Shown here: positions 45,923 through 60,789 of the stretch, piece after piece
How the letters are laid out: each line of letters starts with the position of its first letter
Numbering within the stretch: the stretch's first letter is position 1
Assembly: GCA_964019135.1 (NCBI GenBank)
Contig: OZ025255.1
Span: 8,866,001-8,930,000, forward strand
Reading direction: 5' to 3'
DNA length: 64,000 nucleotides
From: Arenicola marina
Taxonomy: Eukaryota > Annelida > Polychaeta > Arenicolidae
The notes under the pieces: model-generated
Told to the model about the DNA's origin: nothing
The model's database searches: none
What the model saw: only the letters and a program-made list of their open reading frames with translations
Translations under genes and position numbers: made by a program

Positions 45923-47235
45923 CTGAAAGTAATTCGGAAGCCCAAAAACTTTCTGCATTGAAGTAATTGCAGTTTACTCACTGGTTATGTAGCCCTAGTA
46001 GTGTTCTCTACTGTAGTTCCTAAAATAATGTGATTTTATTTATTTTTTATTAATCAATGCCGAATTGCCTACGGCTGATCTCATTCCGTTCCTTGGATTA
46101 GCGATGCTTACAGCCAGCAAGTTTCTCTGATGAAGTTTCATTATATTGACTTCTGTCGTCAATATATTTAGGTCCTCTCTGTTTCGTGAGACCTAGCGTC
46201 GATTTATTGGAGCATTCAAGCGCACAATCCAAACCCGTCTTAATTTTGCTCGTCTCTTCGTAGCGTAGTCTTTAGGGACGGAATTTAATTAGAAGAGGCA
46301 TAACCGCCCCAATCTACGATTTGTGGTGTGTGTCTGCAAGGAAGGAAAAATACAGGGCCGCCAAAAAATTTGCACGCAAAATTGACATTTAATTTAGGCG
46401 AGCAATAAATTGTTGCACCACGAGGCTCATATCTGCGCCTTGATGAGATTGGACGATATATAACCCCCAGCAGGCAGGATTGGTTGGTGTATGGCGCGGC
46501 GGGGGTCAGCCGCGGCCGAACCGGAAGTAGGTTCTAGGCTTGGTGGGGCGTCTCTGCGGCCACGTGGCTGCGCGGGCGGTTATAAACCGGCGGGGGGTGG
46601 GGGGGGGGGGGGCGCAGAGGGAGGCTCACTCTGACTGGATCGCAATTGTTCTGGCGCTAAGCAGTAATCATCCATTGTCCCGCTGCGACATCGAAGCAAC
46701 CCTCCGCCGACCCTCACCTTATTAACTTCCTTTATCCGCTGCCCTCTTTATCAACCTTCCTATATCGCCTCCCCCCTCACCATTACCCGTTAAATTCTGT
46801 CCCCATTCCTCACCACCACCCGTCCATATCTGCCCCTCCCTCACCACCGCAATCTATATCTGCTCCCCCACCTCAAAAGCACCTTCCACATCCGCTCCCC
46901 ACTCCCCAGCCCGTTAATATATGGTGGTTTCTCACCGATGACGCCAGTCGTTGTTTTCACTATAACTCACGTATTGGTCACACCAATTCTTGAATTTGTA
47001 TAACATGGTAAACCGGACAGCCCCACCCCGCTCCGCTCTCCCCCACCTTCAGCCACTCCATTTCCGGTTTCATCACATTACACTTTTCCTTCTCAGAGGA
47101 CTGTCCGTAACGGACGTCTCCCTACTCTTGGCATGCATAGAGACTGGAGGATAGAGGCTGAACAACCTGCGTGTACTGGTCAGTGGCCGAGTTGACAGGC
47201 GTGGGAGGGCCACGAGAGGGTGTGCGAGGGTGGGC
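45923..47235. other. Sequence without recognised features
   Basis: AT-rich to about 46.5 kb, then GC-rich with CT-rich stretches. No gene was recognised. Confidence 0.5.
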
Positions 47236-47505
47236 TGGTCAGTCAGAGTGAGGGAAGGGTGTCGGGACGGAGGGGAAGGGTGTACGGATGGAGGGGGAAG
47301 GGTGTACGGATGGAGGGGGGAGGGTGTACGGATGGAGGGGGAAGGGTGTACGGATGGAGGGGGGAGGGTGTACGGATGGAGGGGGAAGGGTGTACGGATG
47401 GAGGGGGGAGGGTGTACGCAGGGAGGGGGGAAGGGTATACGGAGGGAGGGGGGAGGGTGTACGAATGGAGGGGGAAGGGTGTACGGATGGAGGGGGGCTG
47501 CGCGG
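47236..47505. repeat. 22-bp minisatellite
   Basis: About 12 units of GTGTACGGATGGAGGGGGAA plus two bases, G-rich on the plus strand. Confidence 0.9.
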
Positions 47506-47569
47506 GTTGCGTGAGGAGCTCATTGTCCAGGTCTTCTAGGACCAGATGGACGGAGACAGATGGGAAAGT

Positions 47570-47760
47570 GTGTTGGGGGGGGGGGGGGGGAGAGCGAGGG
47601 AGCGAGGAATACAGCGACAGGGGCAGAAAGGATGAGGATGAGAACCAGCGAGAAAGAACGAAAGAGAATCGTAGGGAGGGGGAGGAGGAGGCAGAGCAAG
47701 ACAGAGAAAGACAAAGAAACCAGAGGGAGGCTGCGAGACACAGTCGGGCACCCAGCAATG
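47570..47760. other. Purine-rich tract
   Basis: A nearly pure A/G stretch on the plus strand starting with a long G run. It has no fixed period. Confidence 0.6.
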
Positions 47761-49040
47761 GGTAGCCAAGGAACCCTACCATCACCCTCCAACCACCACC
47801 CCCCACCTCCCACCGCCACCCCCATCCCCTCACCTACACTCGACCTGACGCCAGGACGCTAATGCGCATGCGCATTTCGATCACGTTTGTCACGTCAAGA
47901 GAACATTTGTCAAGTGACGGGGAAGCAAGTGAAAGCCCCTCTGCGTCCCTTACCCAGTCCTAACGGATGACGTAAATAATCACATCAACCAGACCCAGGG
48001 CCCTTGGTCCGGAGGAGAAGAAAACGGCGTCCAGAAGAGCGGGAAGTGCTTGGCTTTGCTCACATTTATCTGCATTTATTCCCCGTCCGAAAGCATTGAA
48101 TACATCCATCGCACGTTCAGCACATATAGTATAAATATGATAATAGTAACCACGTGGACCACGTGTGGGCGACAATAGGGTGGCGTGGCGGTGGTCGGGA
48201 AGCATGATATGAGGACCCAACCCACACCAGACCATGCGTGAAATTCCCTTTCAGACACACTATAAAGAGGAATTGTGAATTCAACGTATGGTTGGGGCGG
48301 GCGTGAGGCTCCGGCTCGGGCTCGGGCTCAGGCCAGGGACTAGGACTCGGACTGGACCATGAAAGACGAAGACGGAAAAATCCAGCGTCGGACAATATGT
48401 CTGGTGTCTGAATGCTACAGGTGTCTGAACTACGGCCACTTAACTGTTCATTGATCTTGCCGCTAGCACGGTAAGCAACTTGCCTATATCAGCCTCCGCT
48501 GGCCGTTTATTTCGCGGCGTGGTATCTGCAGAGGCTTAGTCCTGCATTGGCTCACAGACAGGAGATTTACATAGAGATGCATGATTTGCATAATAACAGA
48601 TTGGTGATATAGGGTTCGCCGTAAAGCCACCGACCGAGATATGGTCTAGGAGATAGTAACAGTGTTGGCGCAATTTTACAGTCAGTAAAAAATCCAGGGT
48701 AAAATGTGGCTTCCACACATGGAAAAGTGAGTGGAGGAGGGAGAGTGTCAAAGAAAATATAAAAAAGTGAGACGAAACTACTAAAGATACATCAATGGCA
48801 AAAGGTGGCCGTAAAAAAAAATTGGAAATGGAAATGTGTGTTATGTAAAAAAAAAATGTTGACATTGGGAAGGGACGAGCGAGTTCGTGCCAGAACTAGA
48901 TATATATACATAGGTTAACCAATATTTGTACATGGTGAGTATGTTAAGCTATCACGTATTGTAAGGGAGTCTATGTGAGAACATGTTGGCATACTTCATA
49001 GATAGACGGAAGCGGAAACGTAAACCAGGTCAGCGACGGT
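47761..49040. other. Sequence without recognised features
   Basis: No gene or clear repeat was recognised. Confidence 0.5.
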
Positions 49041-49044
49041 GTCA

Positions 49045-49390
49045 GATAGTCAGATGACATTTAAGATGACGTGTGAGATGACGCAACTGATGACGCGTTA
49101 GCTGACATCTAATGTGACGTATCAGATGATGTGTTACACAACGCATTAGATGACGTATCATACGACGTATCTGATGACGTGTCCGATGAGTATCCGATGA
49201 CGTATCTGATGACGTATCGATTGACGTGTTAGATGACGTATCCGATGACGTCTCTGATGACGTATCAGATGACGTGTTAGATGACGTATCCGATGACGTA
49301 TCCGATGACGTATCCGATGACGTATCCGATGACGTGTTAGATGACGTATTCGATGACGTGTTCGATGACGTGTCAGATTACAGGCGAAAG
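49045..49390. repeat. 12-bp minisatellite rich in TGACGT
   Basis: Units of GATGACGTATCC and variants, diverged before about 49190 and regular from 49220 to 49380. Each unit holds a TGACG half-site like that of CREB/ATF factors. Confidence 0.85.
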
Positions 49391-51084
49391 GACATGAAAT
49401 TCCCTATTGCATACCCGCCGTGCTGACAACCCTCCCGTCGCCATGACTACGGGACCCAGTTCATGAAGCATTCAGAGCCCTGACACTGGGGCTCCATTAG
49501 GACATATTGTCTTGAAAAAAGGACACCTCCTCCCCAAGGATTTTCTACCACGACACCAGAATCGCATGATGACGTCACAGTCGCCATTTCTCCCCGTAAA
49601 CACAAGCCCACAAAACGCTACTCTTTAATAACTCTGGCTGGGTCGTTCTATTGAGGATAATACCCGTCTAACACAGGCGGCTCGGGGATTTCCAACGGCA
49701 CCCAGGGTTATATTTTGAGATTGATTTATCTGTGGTGGCCTTTGAGAGCTGTCGGTTAGCGTGGCAAGTCCAAAATGCAATGAAAAACGGTCTCTTGTGT
49801 CGAGAAAGCAAAAAGCCAGAAGCGATGTAAAGCCAGTGTAACACGCACATCGTGCAAGAACACATTTCGATGGAAAATTAAAAGAAGAAGGTGGTAACAG
49901 CTTTGGAAGAGACAGTGACTTGCCAGGGCAAATCGCGAGAAAACGGCTTTGAGATCCTTTTGGTTGGGAACGTTATTGAAACAGGTTTAGTTAAGCACAT
50001 CAAACGATGTGTTGGTTATCCAATGTTCCAGACGTATTTTATTTAACGTGTCGTGTGATGTTAGAGATAACTATTAGGTAAAGATAAAAAACATGCAGTT
50101 TTTACCGTATTGTCAAACTACATCAGTGAATGCCAGTGACACCGACTGTTCCAAGATGGATCCACCTTAGAACATTGATCCAGCTTCGAAAAATGGTCGC
50201 AAGATTAGCGTCTGGTTAACTATTCTAAAAGTATTACATCTAACTGTTGCATTCAAGAATTACATTCAAGAGTTACAAATATTGCACACAACATTATATC
50301 CGAGTATGGCATCCGTCCTAGGTTATAGCGGCTACAACAGCAGGACCTACACGCCGCCAAACCCTGGGCATGGTTACTGAAATATTTAACTCTGTACCAA
50401 GGGACCACGCGACACGGGACAGACGACATATCATGGGGCAGCTTTAGGGTGTCGTCCACCCAAAGTACTCATTTATCGCTCACCCCCGTTAACCACCGTG
50501 GCGGGAGGTGGGATTTGCTTTCCACTTTGGTCGGAGTAATTCTGTAGTGTTTTTTCAACCATGGGGGGGGGAAGGGGGCGGAGCAATGGGGTGAGGGAGG
50601 GGAGTGGTAGGGGAACGGAGGGAGGGGAGTGGTAGGGGAGCGGAGGGAGCGGTGGCCTGGACAAAAGGTCGGCCGTTAAAGGTAAGTATGCCATCAGCAC
50701 TCTCTGGCTCAGTGCGGCGGCCGCGCACTTGGTGTGTCTTCAAGGATCGCTCTCATGGCTGTCCGGAACGGTTTATAATGAGTCCCGACGAGAGATGAGC
50801 GACCGTCTGTCGCTGTATATGTCTGCCCCCGCCCCATTGTCAACCCCTCCCCTTGTCAACCCCTCCCCTCCAACCACTCACCGTATATGTATGCAGACCG
50901 CTTACCCAGGCTTGCCCTCCATCTGCAACCCCTCCCTTCCGCGCCCCCATGCACTACTCCCCTCCCCTTCCAACGGCTCCCTTCCCCTCCCCTCCCTCCC
51001 CTTCTAATCCCTCACTTCCCGCCACTGACCGTATGGTGTTTATGGACCGCTTTCCCCAGTCTCCCCTCCCTTCCCCTCCCATCC
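49391..51084. other. Sequence without recognised genes
   Basis: Mixed composition. From about 50820 a CT-rich stretch contains decayed relatives of the next array (for example GTATGCAGACCGCTTACCC and ATGGACCGCTTTCCCC). GTAAGTATG at 50681 looks like a donor, but no exon could be assigned to it. Confidence 0.5.
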
Positions 51085-54000
51085 CATTATTCCACATAAG
51101 TATGTATGTAAGGCGCTTCCCCGAACTCCCCTCCCCTCCCATCCCATTATTCCACACAAGTATGTATGTAAGGCGCTTCCCCCGAACTGCCCTCCCCTCC
51201 CATCCCATTATTCCACATAAGTATGTATGTAAGGCGCTTCCCCGAACTCCCCTCCCCTCCCATCCCATTATTTCACATAAGTATGTATGTAAGGCGCTTC
51301 CCCCGAACTCCTCTCCCATCCCATCCCATTATTCCACATAATTATGTATGTAAGGCGCTTCCCCGAACTCCCCTCCCCTCCCATCCCATTATTCCACACA
51401 AGTATGTATGTAAGGCGCTTCCCCCGAACTCCCCTCCCCTCCCATCCCATTATTCCACACAAGTATGTATGTAAGGCGCTTCCCCCGAACTCCCCTCCCC
51501 TCCCATCCCATTATTCCACACAAGTATGTATGTAAGGCGCTTCCCCCGAACTCCCCTCCCCTCCCATCCCATTATTCCACATAAGTATGTATGTAAGGCG
51601 CTTCCCCCGAACTCCCCTCCCCTCCCATCCCATTATTCCACATAAGTATGTATGTAAGGCGCTTCCCCGAACTACCCTCCCCTCCCATCCCATTATTCCA
51701 CACAAGTATGTATGTAAGGCGCTTCCCCCGAACTCCCCTCCCCTCCCATCCCATTATTCCACATAAGTATGTATGTAAGGCGCTTCCCCCGAACTCCCCT
51801 CCCCTCCCATCCCATTATTCCACATAAGTATGTATGTAAGGCGCTTCCCCCGAACTCCCCTCCCCTCCCATCCCATTATTCCACATAAGTATGTATGTAA
51901 GGCGCTTCCCCGAACTCCCCTCCCCTCCCATCCCATTATTCCACACAAGTATGTATGTAAGGCGCTTCCCCCGAACTCCCCTCCCCTCCCATCCCATTAT
52001 TCCACATAAGTATGTATGTAAGCCGCTTCCCCCGAACTTCCCTCCCCTCCCATCCCATTATTCCACATAAGTATGTATGTAAGGCGCTTCCCCGAACTCC
52101 CCTCAACTCCCATCCCATTATTTTACATAAGTATGTATGTAAGGCGCTTCCCCCGAACTCCTCTCCCATCCCATCCTATTATTCCACATAAGTATGTATG
52201 CAAGGCGCTTCCCCCGAACTCCCCTCCCCTCCCATCCCATTATTCCACATAAGTATGTATGTAAGGCGCTTCCCCGAACTCCCCTCCCCTCCCATCCCAT
52301 TATTCCACACAAGTATGTATGTAAGGCGCTTCCCCCGAACTCCCCTCCCCTCCCATCCCATTATTCCACATAAGTATGTATTTAAGGCGCTTCCCCGAAC
52401 TCCCCTCCCCTCCCATCCCATTATTCCACACAAGTATGTATGTAAGGTGCTTCCCCCGAACTCCCCTCCCCTCCCATCCCATTATTCCACATAAGTATGT
52501 ATGTAAGGCGCTTCCCCGAACTCCCCTCCCCTCCCATCCCATTATTCCACACAAGTTTGCATGTAAAGCGCTTCTCCCGAACTCCCCTCCCCTCCCATCC
52601 CATTATTCCACATAAGTATGTATGTAAGGCGCTTCCCCGAACTCCCCTCCCCTCCCATCCCATTATTCCACATAAGTATGTATGTAAGCCGCTTCCCCCG
52701 AACTCCCCTCCCCTCCCATCCCATTATTCCACATAAGTATGTATGTAAGGCGCTTCCCCCGAACTCCTCTCCCATCCCATCCTATTATTCCACACAAGTA
52801 TGTATGTAAGGCGCTTCCCCCGAACTCCCCTCCCCTCCCATCCCATTATTCCACATAAGTAGGTATGTAAGGCGCTTCCCCCGAACTCCCCTCCCCTCCC
52901 ATCCCATTATTCCACATAAGTATGTATGTAAGGCGCTTCCCCCGAACTCCCCTCCCCTCCCATCCCATTATTCCACACAAGTTTGTATGTAAAGCGCTTC
53001 TCCCGAACTCCCCTCCCCTCCCATCCCATTATTCCACATAAGTATGTATGTAAGGCGCTTCCCCCGAACTCCCCTCCCCTCCCATCCCATTATTCCACAT
53101 AAGTATGTATGTAAGGCGCTTCCCCCGAACTCCCCTCCCCTCCCATCCCATTATTCCACATAAGTATGTATGTAAGGCGCTTCCCCGAACTCCCCTCCCC
53201 TCCCATCCCATTATTCCACATAAGTATGTATGTAAGGCGCTTCCCCCGAACTCCCCTCCCCTCCCATCCCATTATTCCACATAAGTATGTATGTAAGGCG
53301 CTTCCCCCGAACTCCCCTCCCCTCCCATCCCATTATTCCACACAAGTTTGTATGTAAAGCGCTTCTCCCGAACTCCCCTCCCCTCCCATCCCATTATTCC
53401 ACATAAGTATGTATGTAAGGCGCTTCCCCCGAACTCCTCTCCCATCCCATCCTATTATTCCACACAAGTTTGTATGTAAAGCGCTTCTCCCGAACTCCCC
53501 TCCCCTCCCATCCCATTATTCCACATAAGTATGTATGTAAGCCGCTTCCCCCGAACTCCCCTCCCCTCCCATCCCATTATTCCACATAAGTATGTATGTA
53601 AGGCGCTTCCCCGAACTCCCGTCCCCTCCCATCCCATTATTCCACACAAGTTTGTATGTAAAGCGCTTCTCCCGAACTCCCCTCCCCTCCCATCCCATTA
53701 TTCCACATAAGTATCTATGTAAGACGCTTCCCCCGAACTCCCCTCCCCTCCCATCCCATTATTCCACATAAGTATGTATGTAAGGCGCTTCCCCCGAACT
53801 CCTCTCCCATCCCATCCTATTATTCCACATAAGTATGTATGTAAGGCGCTTCCCCCGAACTCCCCTCCCCTCCCATCCCATTATTCCACATAAGTATGTA
53901 TGTAAGGCGCTTCCCCGAACTCCTCTCCCATCTCATCCTATTATTAAACACAAGTATGCATGTAAGGCGCTTCCCCCAAACTCCCCTCCCCTCCCATCCC

Positions 54001-57000
54001 ATTATTCCACATAAGTATGTATGTAAGGCGCTTCCCCGAACTCCCCTCCCCTCCCATCCCATTATTCCACACAAGTATGTATGTAAGGCGCTTCCCCCGA
54101 ACTCCCCTCCCCTCCCATCCCATTATTCCACATAAGTATGTATGTAAGGCGCTTCCCCGAACTCCCCTCCCCTCCCATCCCATTATTCCACACAAGTATG
54201 TATTTAAGGCGCTTCCCCGAACTCCCCTCCCCTCCCATCCCATTATTCCACATAAGTATGTATGTAAGGCGCTTCCCCGAACTCCCCTCCCCTCCCATCC
54301 CATTATTCCACACAAGTATGTATGTAAGGCGCTTTCCCCGAACTCCCCTCCCCTCCCATCCCATTATTCCACATAAGTATGTATGTAAGCCGCTTCCCCG
54401 AACTCCCCTCCCCTCCCATCCCATTATTCCACATAAGTATGTATGTAAGGCGCTTCCCCCGAACTCCTCTCCCATCCCATCCTATTATTCCACACAAGTA
54501 TGTATGTAAGCCGCTTCCCCCGAACTCCCCTCCCCTCCCATCCCATTATTCCACATAAGTATGTATGTAAGCCGCTTCCCCCGAACTCCCCTCCCCTCCC
54601 ATCCCATTATTCCACATAAGTATGTATGTAAGCCGCTTCTCCCGAACTCCCCTCCCCTCCCATCCCATTATTCCACATAAGTATGTATGTAAGCCGCTTC
54701 CCCGAACTCCCCTCCCCTCCCATCCCATTATTCCACATAAGTATGTATGTAAGCCGCTTCCCCCGAACTCCCCTCCCCTCCCATCCCATTATTCCACATA
54801 AGTATGTATGTAAGCCGCTTCCCCGAACTCCCCTCCCCTCCCATCCCATTATTCCACATAAGTATGTATGTAAGCCGCTTCCCCCGAACTCCCCTCCCCT
54901 CCCATCCCATTATTCCACATAAGTATGTATGTAAGCCGCTTCCCCCGAACTCCCCTCCCCTCCCATCCCATTATTCCACACAAGTATGTATGTAAGGCGC
55001 TTTCCCCGAACTCCCCTCCCCTCCCATCCCATTATTCCACATAAGTATGTATGTAAGCCGCTTCCCCGAACTCCCCTCCCCTCCCATCCCATTATTCCAC
55101 ATAAGTATGTATGTAAGGCGCTTCCCCCGAACTCCTCTCCCATCCCATCCTATTATTCCACACAAGTATGTATGTAAGCCGCTTCCCCCGAACTCCCCTC
55201 CCCTCCCATCCCATTATTCCACATAAGTATGTATGTAAGCCGCTTCCCCCGAACTCCCCTCCCCTCCCATCCCATTATTCCACATAAGTATGTATGTAAG
55301 GCGCTTCCCCCGAACTCCCCTCCCCTCCCATCCTATTATTCCACATAAGTATGTATGTAAGCCGCTTCTCCCGAACTCCCCTCCCCTCCCATCCCATTAT
55401 TCCACATAAGTATGTATGTAAGCCGCTTCCCCGAACTCCCCTCCCCTCCCATCCCATTATTCCACATAAGTATGTATGTAAGCCGCTTCCCCCGAACTCC
55501 CCTCCCCTCCCATCCCATTATTCCACATAAGTATGTATGTAAGCCGCTTCCCCCGAACTCCCCTCCCCTCCCATCCCATTATTCCACATAAGTATGTATG
55601 TAAGCCGCTTCTCCCGAACTCCCCTCCCCTCCCATCCCATTATTCCACATAAGTATGTATGTAAGCCGCTTCCCCGAACTCCCCTCCCCTCCCATCCCAT
55701 TATTCCACATAAGTATGTATGTAAGCCGCTTCCCCCGAACTCCCCTCCCCTCCCATCCCATTATTCCACATAAGTATGTATGTAAGCCGCTTCCCCGAAC
55801 TCCCCTCCCCTCCCATCCCATTATTCCACATAAGTATGTATGTAAGGCGCTTCCCCCGAACTCCTCTCCCATCCCATCCTATTATTCCACACAAGTATGT
55901 ATGTAAGCCGCTTCCCCCGAACTCCCCTCCCCTCCCATCCCATTATTCCACATAAGTATGTATGTAAGCCGCTTCCCCCGAACTCCCCTCCCCTCCCATC
56001 CCATTATTCCACATAAGTATGTATGTAAGGCGCTTCCCCCGAACTCCCCTCCCCTCCCATCCTATTATTCCACATAAGTATGTATGTAAGCCGCTTCTCC
56101 CGAACTCCCCTCCCCTCCCATCCCATTATTCCACATAAGTATGTATGTAAGCCGCTTCCCCGAACTCCCCTCCCCTCCCATCCCATTATTCCACATAAGT
56201 ATGTATGTAAGCCGCTTCCCCCGAACTCCCCTCCCCTCCCATCCCATTATTCCACATAAGTATGTATGTAAGCCGCTTCCCCCGAACTCCCCTCCCCTCC
56301 CATCCCATTATTCCACATAAGTATGTATGTAAGCCGCTTCTCCCGAACTCCCCTCCCCTCCCATCCCATTATTCCACATAAGTATGTATGTAAGCCGCTT
56401 CCCCGAACTCCCCTCCCCTCCCATCCCATTATTCCACATAAGTATGTATGTAAGCCGCTTCCCCCGAACTCCCCTCCCCTCCCATCCCATTATTCCACAT
56501 AAGTATGTATGTAAGCCGCTTCCCCGAACTCCCCTCCCCTCCCATCCCATTATTCCACATAAGTATGTATGTAAGCCGCTTCCCCCGAACTCCCCTCCCC
56601 TCCCATCCTATTATTCCACATAAGTATGTATGTAAGGCGCTTCCCCCGAACTCCCCTCCCCTCCCATCCCATTATTCCACATAAGTATGTATGTAAGGCG
56701 CTTCCCCCGAACTCCCCTCCCCTCCCATCCCATTATTCCACATAAGTATGTATGTAAGCCGCTTCCCCCGAACTCCCCTCCCCTCCCATCCCATTATTCC
56801 ACATAAGTATGTATGTAAGGCGCTTCCCCGAACTCCCCTCCCCTCCCATCCCATTATTCCACATAAGTATGTATGTAAGCCGCTTCCCCCGAACTCCCCT
56901 CCCCTCCCATCCCATTATTCCACATAAGTATGTATGTAAGCCGCTTCCCCCGAACTCCCCTCCCCTCCCATCCCATTATTCCACATAAGTATGTATGTAA

Positions 57001-59040
57001 GGCGCTTCCCCCGAACTCCCCTCCCCTCCCATCCCATTATTCCACATAAGTATGTATGTAAGGCGCTTCCCCCGAACTCCCCTCCCCTCCCATCCCATTA
57101 TTCCACATAAGTATGTATGTAAGGCGCTTCCCCCGAACTCCCCTCGCCTCCCATCCCATTATTCCACATAAGTATGTATGTAAGGCGCTTCCCCCGAACT
57201 CCCCTCCCCTCCCATCCCATTATTCCACATAAGTATGTTTGCAAGGCGCTTCCCCCGAACTCCCCTCCCCTCCCATTCCATTATTCCACATAAGTATGTA
57301 TGTAAGGCGCTTCCCCCGAACTCCCCTCCCCTCCCATCCCATTATTCCACATAAGTATGTATGTAAGGCGCTTCCCCCGAACTCCTCTCCCCTCCCCTCC
57401 CATCCCATTATTCCACATAAGTATGTATGTAAGGCGCTTCCCCCGAACTCCTCTCCCCTCCCATCCCATTATTCCACATAAGTATGTATGTAAGGCGCTT
57501 CCCCGAACTCCCCTCCCCTCCCATCCCATTATTCCACATAAGTATGTATGTAAGGCGCTTCCCCCGAACTCCCCTCCCCTCCCATCCCATTATTCCACAT
57601 AAGTATGTATGTAAGGCGCTTCCCCCGAACTCCCCTCCCCTCCCATCCCATTATTCCACATAAGTATGTATGTAAGGCGCTTCCCCCGAACTCCCCTCCC
57701 CTCCCATCCCATTATTCCACATAAGTATGTATGTAAGGCGCTTCCCCCGAACTCCCCTCCCCTCCCATCCCATTATTCCACATAAGTATGTATGTAAGGC
57801 GCTTCCCCCGAACTCCTCTCCCCTCCCCTCCCATCCCATTATTCCACATAAGTATGTATGTAAGGCGCTTCCCCCGAACTCCTCTCCCCTCCCATCCCAT
57901 TATTCCACACAAGTATGTATGTAAGGCGCTTCCCCCGAACTCCCCTCCCCTCCCATCCCATTATTCCACATAAGTATGTATGTAAGGCGCTTCCCCCGAA
58001 CTCCCCTCCCCTCCCCTCCCATTATTCCACATAAGTATGTATGTAAGGCGCTTCCCCCGAACTCCCCTCCCCTCCCATCCCATTATTCCACATAAGTATG
58101 TATGTAAGGCGCTTCCCCCGAACTCCCCTCCCCTCCCATCCCATTATTCCACATAAGTATGTATGTAAGGCGCTTCCCCCGAACTCCCCTCCCCTCCCAT
58201 CCCATTATTCCACATAAGTATGTATGTAAGGCGCTTCCCCCGAACTCCCCTCCCCTCCCATCCCATTATTCCACATAAGTATGTATGTAAGGCGCTTCCC
58301 CCGAACTCCCCTCCCCTCCCATCCCATTATTCCACATAAGTATGTATGTAAGGCGCTTCCCCCGAACTCCTCTCCCCTCCTATCCCATTATTCCACACAA
58401 GTATGTATGTAAGGCGCTTCCCCCGAACTCCCCTCCCCTCCCATCCCATTATTCCACATAAGTATGTATGTAAGGCGCTTCCCCCGAACTCCCCTCCCCT
58501 CCCATCCCATTATTCCACATAAGTATGTATGTAAGGCGCTTCCCCCGAACTCCCCTCCCCTCCCATCCCATTATTCCACATAAGTATGTATGTAAGGCGC
58601 TTCCCCCGAACTCCCCTCCCCTCCCATCCCATTATTCCACATAAGTATGTATGTAAGGCGCTTCCCCCGAACTCCCCTCCCCTCCCATCCCATTATTCCA
58701 CATAAGTATGTATGTAAGGCGCTTCCCCCGAACTCCCCTCCCCTCCCATCCCATTATTCCACATAAGTATGTATGTAAGGCGCTTCCCCCGAACTCCCCT
58801 CCCCTCCCATCCCATTATTCCACATAAGTATGTATGTAAGGCGCTTCCCCCGAACTCCCCTCCCCTCCCATCCCATTATTCCACATAAGTATGTATGTAA
58901 GGCGCTTCCCCCGAACTCCCCTCCCCTCCCATCCCATTATTCCACATAAGTATGTATGTAAGGCGCTTCCCCCGAACTCCTCTCCCCTCCTATCCCATTA
59001 TTCCACACAAGTATGTATGTAAGGCGCTTCCCCCGACCTC
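51085..59040. repeat. 61-bp minisatellite, about 130 copies
   Basis: An 8.0-kb array of a 60-61-bp unit: CCATTATTCCACATAAGTAT, GTATGTAAGGCGCTTCCCCC, then GAACTCCCCTCCCCTCCCAT. Variants include ACACAAG for ACATAAG, AAGCCGC for AAGGCGC and a four-C form. A 12-unit block of 729 bp is repeated between about 54.9 and 56.6 kb. Units are nearly identical from 57.0 to 59.0 kb. Pyrimidine-rich on the plus strand. Confidence 0.95.
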
Positions 59041-60785
59041 CCCTCCCCTCTCTTCCCAGCACTCACCATGTGTATAATATATCGACCCCCCCCCTCCCGC
59101 TGCCATCTCCCTTCCTGTGCTAAGCAGCTCAGGTGGCACTTTAATGGCAACTTTAGTGTCCTCCTGACAAACAGCATCACGTGGGGTGGCCAGTGTGGTC
59201 ACGAGAGGCGCTGCGATCGCTGCCCTGCACTAAGGGCACTACGGCCGCCAGAGGCGCTGCGGTTGTTTTTCTGAATGGCGGTTTACGCCCCGACAAGCGA
59301 TTGAACTTGGACGTCATCAGTGACGTCTGTCGCACTAGACATAGGAACACATATGTATATGTCATCGAGAGACAACCTGCGCCATGTTAACAACCGAACG
59401 TTGTCGGTTGGTTATTCTAACGTTTAACTGGCAAACATGTCAAACGTGAGATCAAAATCACCATTGTACACATGACACATTGTAATTTACTTCAGAGTGA
59501 CCTCCGCTATTTGATCAGTTTGAGTTCTTCAAGAATGATTTTTGAAGCCTTTAGAAAGGAACGCATTTGACTCTAAAGAATAGCTACTAATGTAATAAAC
59601 ATCATTTCATCAATGTTGTCAATGCGTGTTTGTTTATATAAAATATTTATATAATGTTTGTATTGCAATGCTAATAAAGATAAACTTGTACAGTTTAAAT
59701 GCTTTTGCCTTACAATAACCATCAAGTGAAATATATGTCAAAAGCATGTTTACAAATTATATAATATGAAGGTTCGTCTCACAACACATATCAAAGATTG
59801 TCAGACCCAAAGATTGTCAGAACACAAATGAACAAGGAATGTTAGCCTTAAGAATGCTGAAAATACGATAAAGGCGGGGTGCTATGAGGATCCAACCCCT
59901 CCATTATCAGCGCACAGGGGGGCGTATTAAGTATGAAGCCACCCCCCCCCCCACCCCCGCTCTCCCCCGTCTCACACTCTCGCATTTTATTGTGGACACC
60001 ACTTCATGGGGTGGGTTCCGGAAATTTCGAGGAAGAGAAGACCCTATAGCTACCCACCAGCCTTCGCAAGGCCTCACTCCAACCAAAATTGAACCCCAAG
60101 ATCCCTTGCTTTTTATAAAACCTGAATCCCACTGGACCTATATAACGTTATAGCCTACCTGAGAGCAGCCACGTGACTTGTAACAAGGCGGCAGCAACGC
60201 TTGTCAGGGATGATGTCATCGTGATGGTATCCGTCACGTGACCACAGAGGGACACGGGTTATTCCAGCGCCACCTTTGCCGTGGCCAGTGTACACGTGGC
60301 GCCCCCTCGTTGGAGACAAATATCCACGGGGCCAGAACTATAGCGTGGTCACTTAAATACGGGCAACTCACCAAGCCCAGCGCATGCGCGTAGCGACCTG
60401 GTCCTTTCATCCGGATCAACAGAACTGATCGACGTCTGATCTCTAGCACCTGGCTTTTCATAGGCTACAGTCGAGTGTAATCTGCAAGTAAATAGACACG
60501 ATATGTTTGATATCTATGTGAAATAACATATATAGCCTTCGATTGTCCCTACTACTAATAATAGAGTATATTGTCCACAAGATCTGTATCTCCTGTAAAT
60601 AAACGAGCATGTACAATATAGATAACTATATACTAACAGAAAGTGTAATATCACACAAACTAAGGAACGGAAAAATACCCGCATCGACGCCCCCCCCCCC
60701 CCCACTGTGTGTCGATCTAAGCTAACATCATAACTTGAAGGAGGTACGGCGGTTCATGAGGGACACGAGGTGGGGGTGACACGAA
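59041..60785. other. Sequence without recognised genes
   Basis: AT-rich at 59.4-59.9 and 60.45-60.7 kb. On the minus strand ACACATG/GTGAGTG at about 59064-59073 is a strong donor match next to the array, with a possible acceptor upstream (TGCTGTTTGTCAG near 59166-59178). The 30-odd residues between are not recognisable. I do not call a gene. Confidence 0.4.
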
Positions 60786-60789
60786 AGGG

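Noticed and set aside
48536-48865. A hydrophobic open frame on the minus strand as the missing signal-peptide exon
   Set aside because: It lies in AT-rich DNA, is hydrophobic throughout, and has no donor of the phase needed to join the exon at 36357.
51085-59040. CRISPR-like array
   Set aside because: The units follow each other without unique spacers, so these are plain tandem repeats in eukaryotic DNA.
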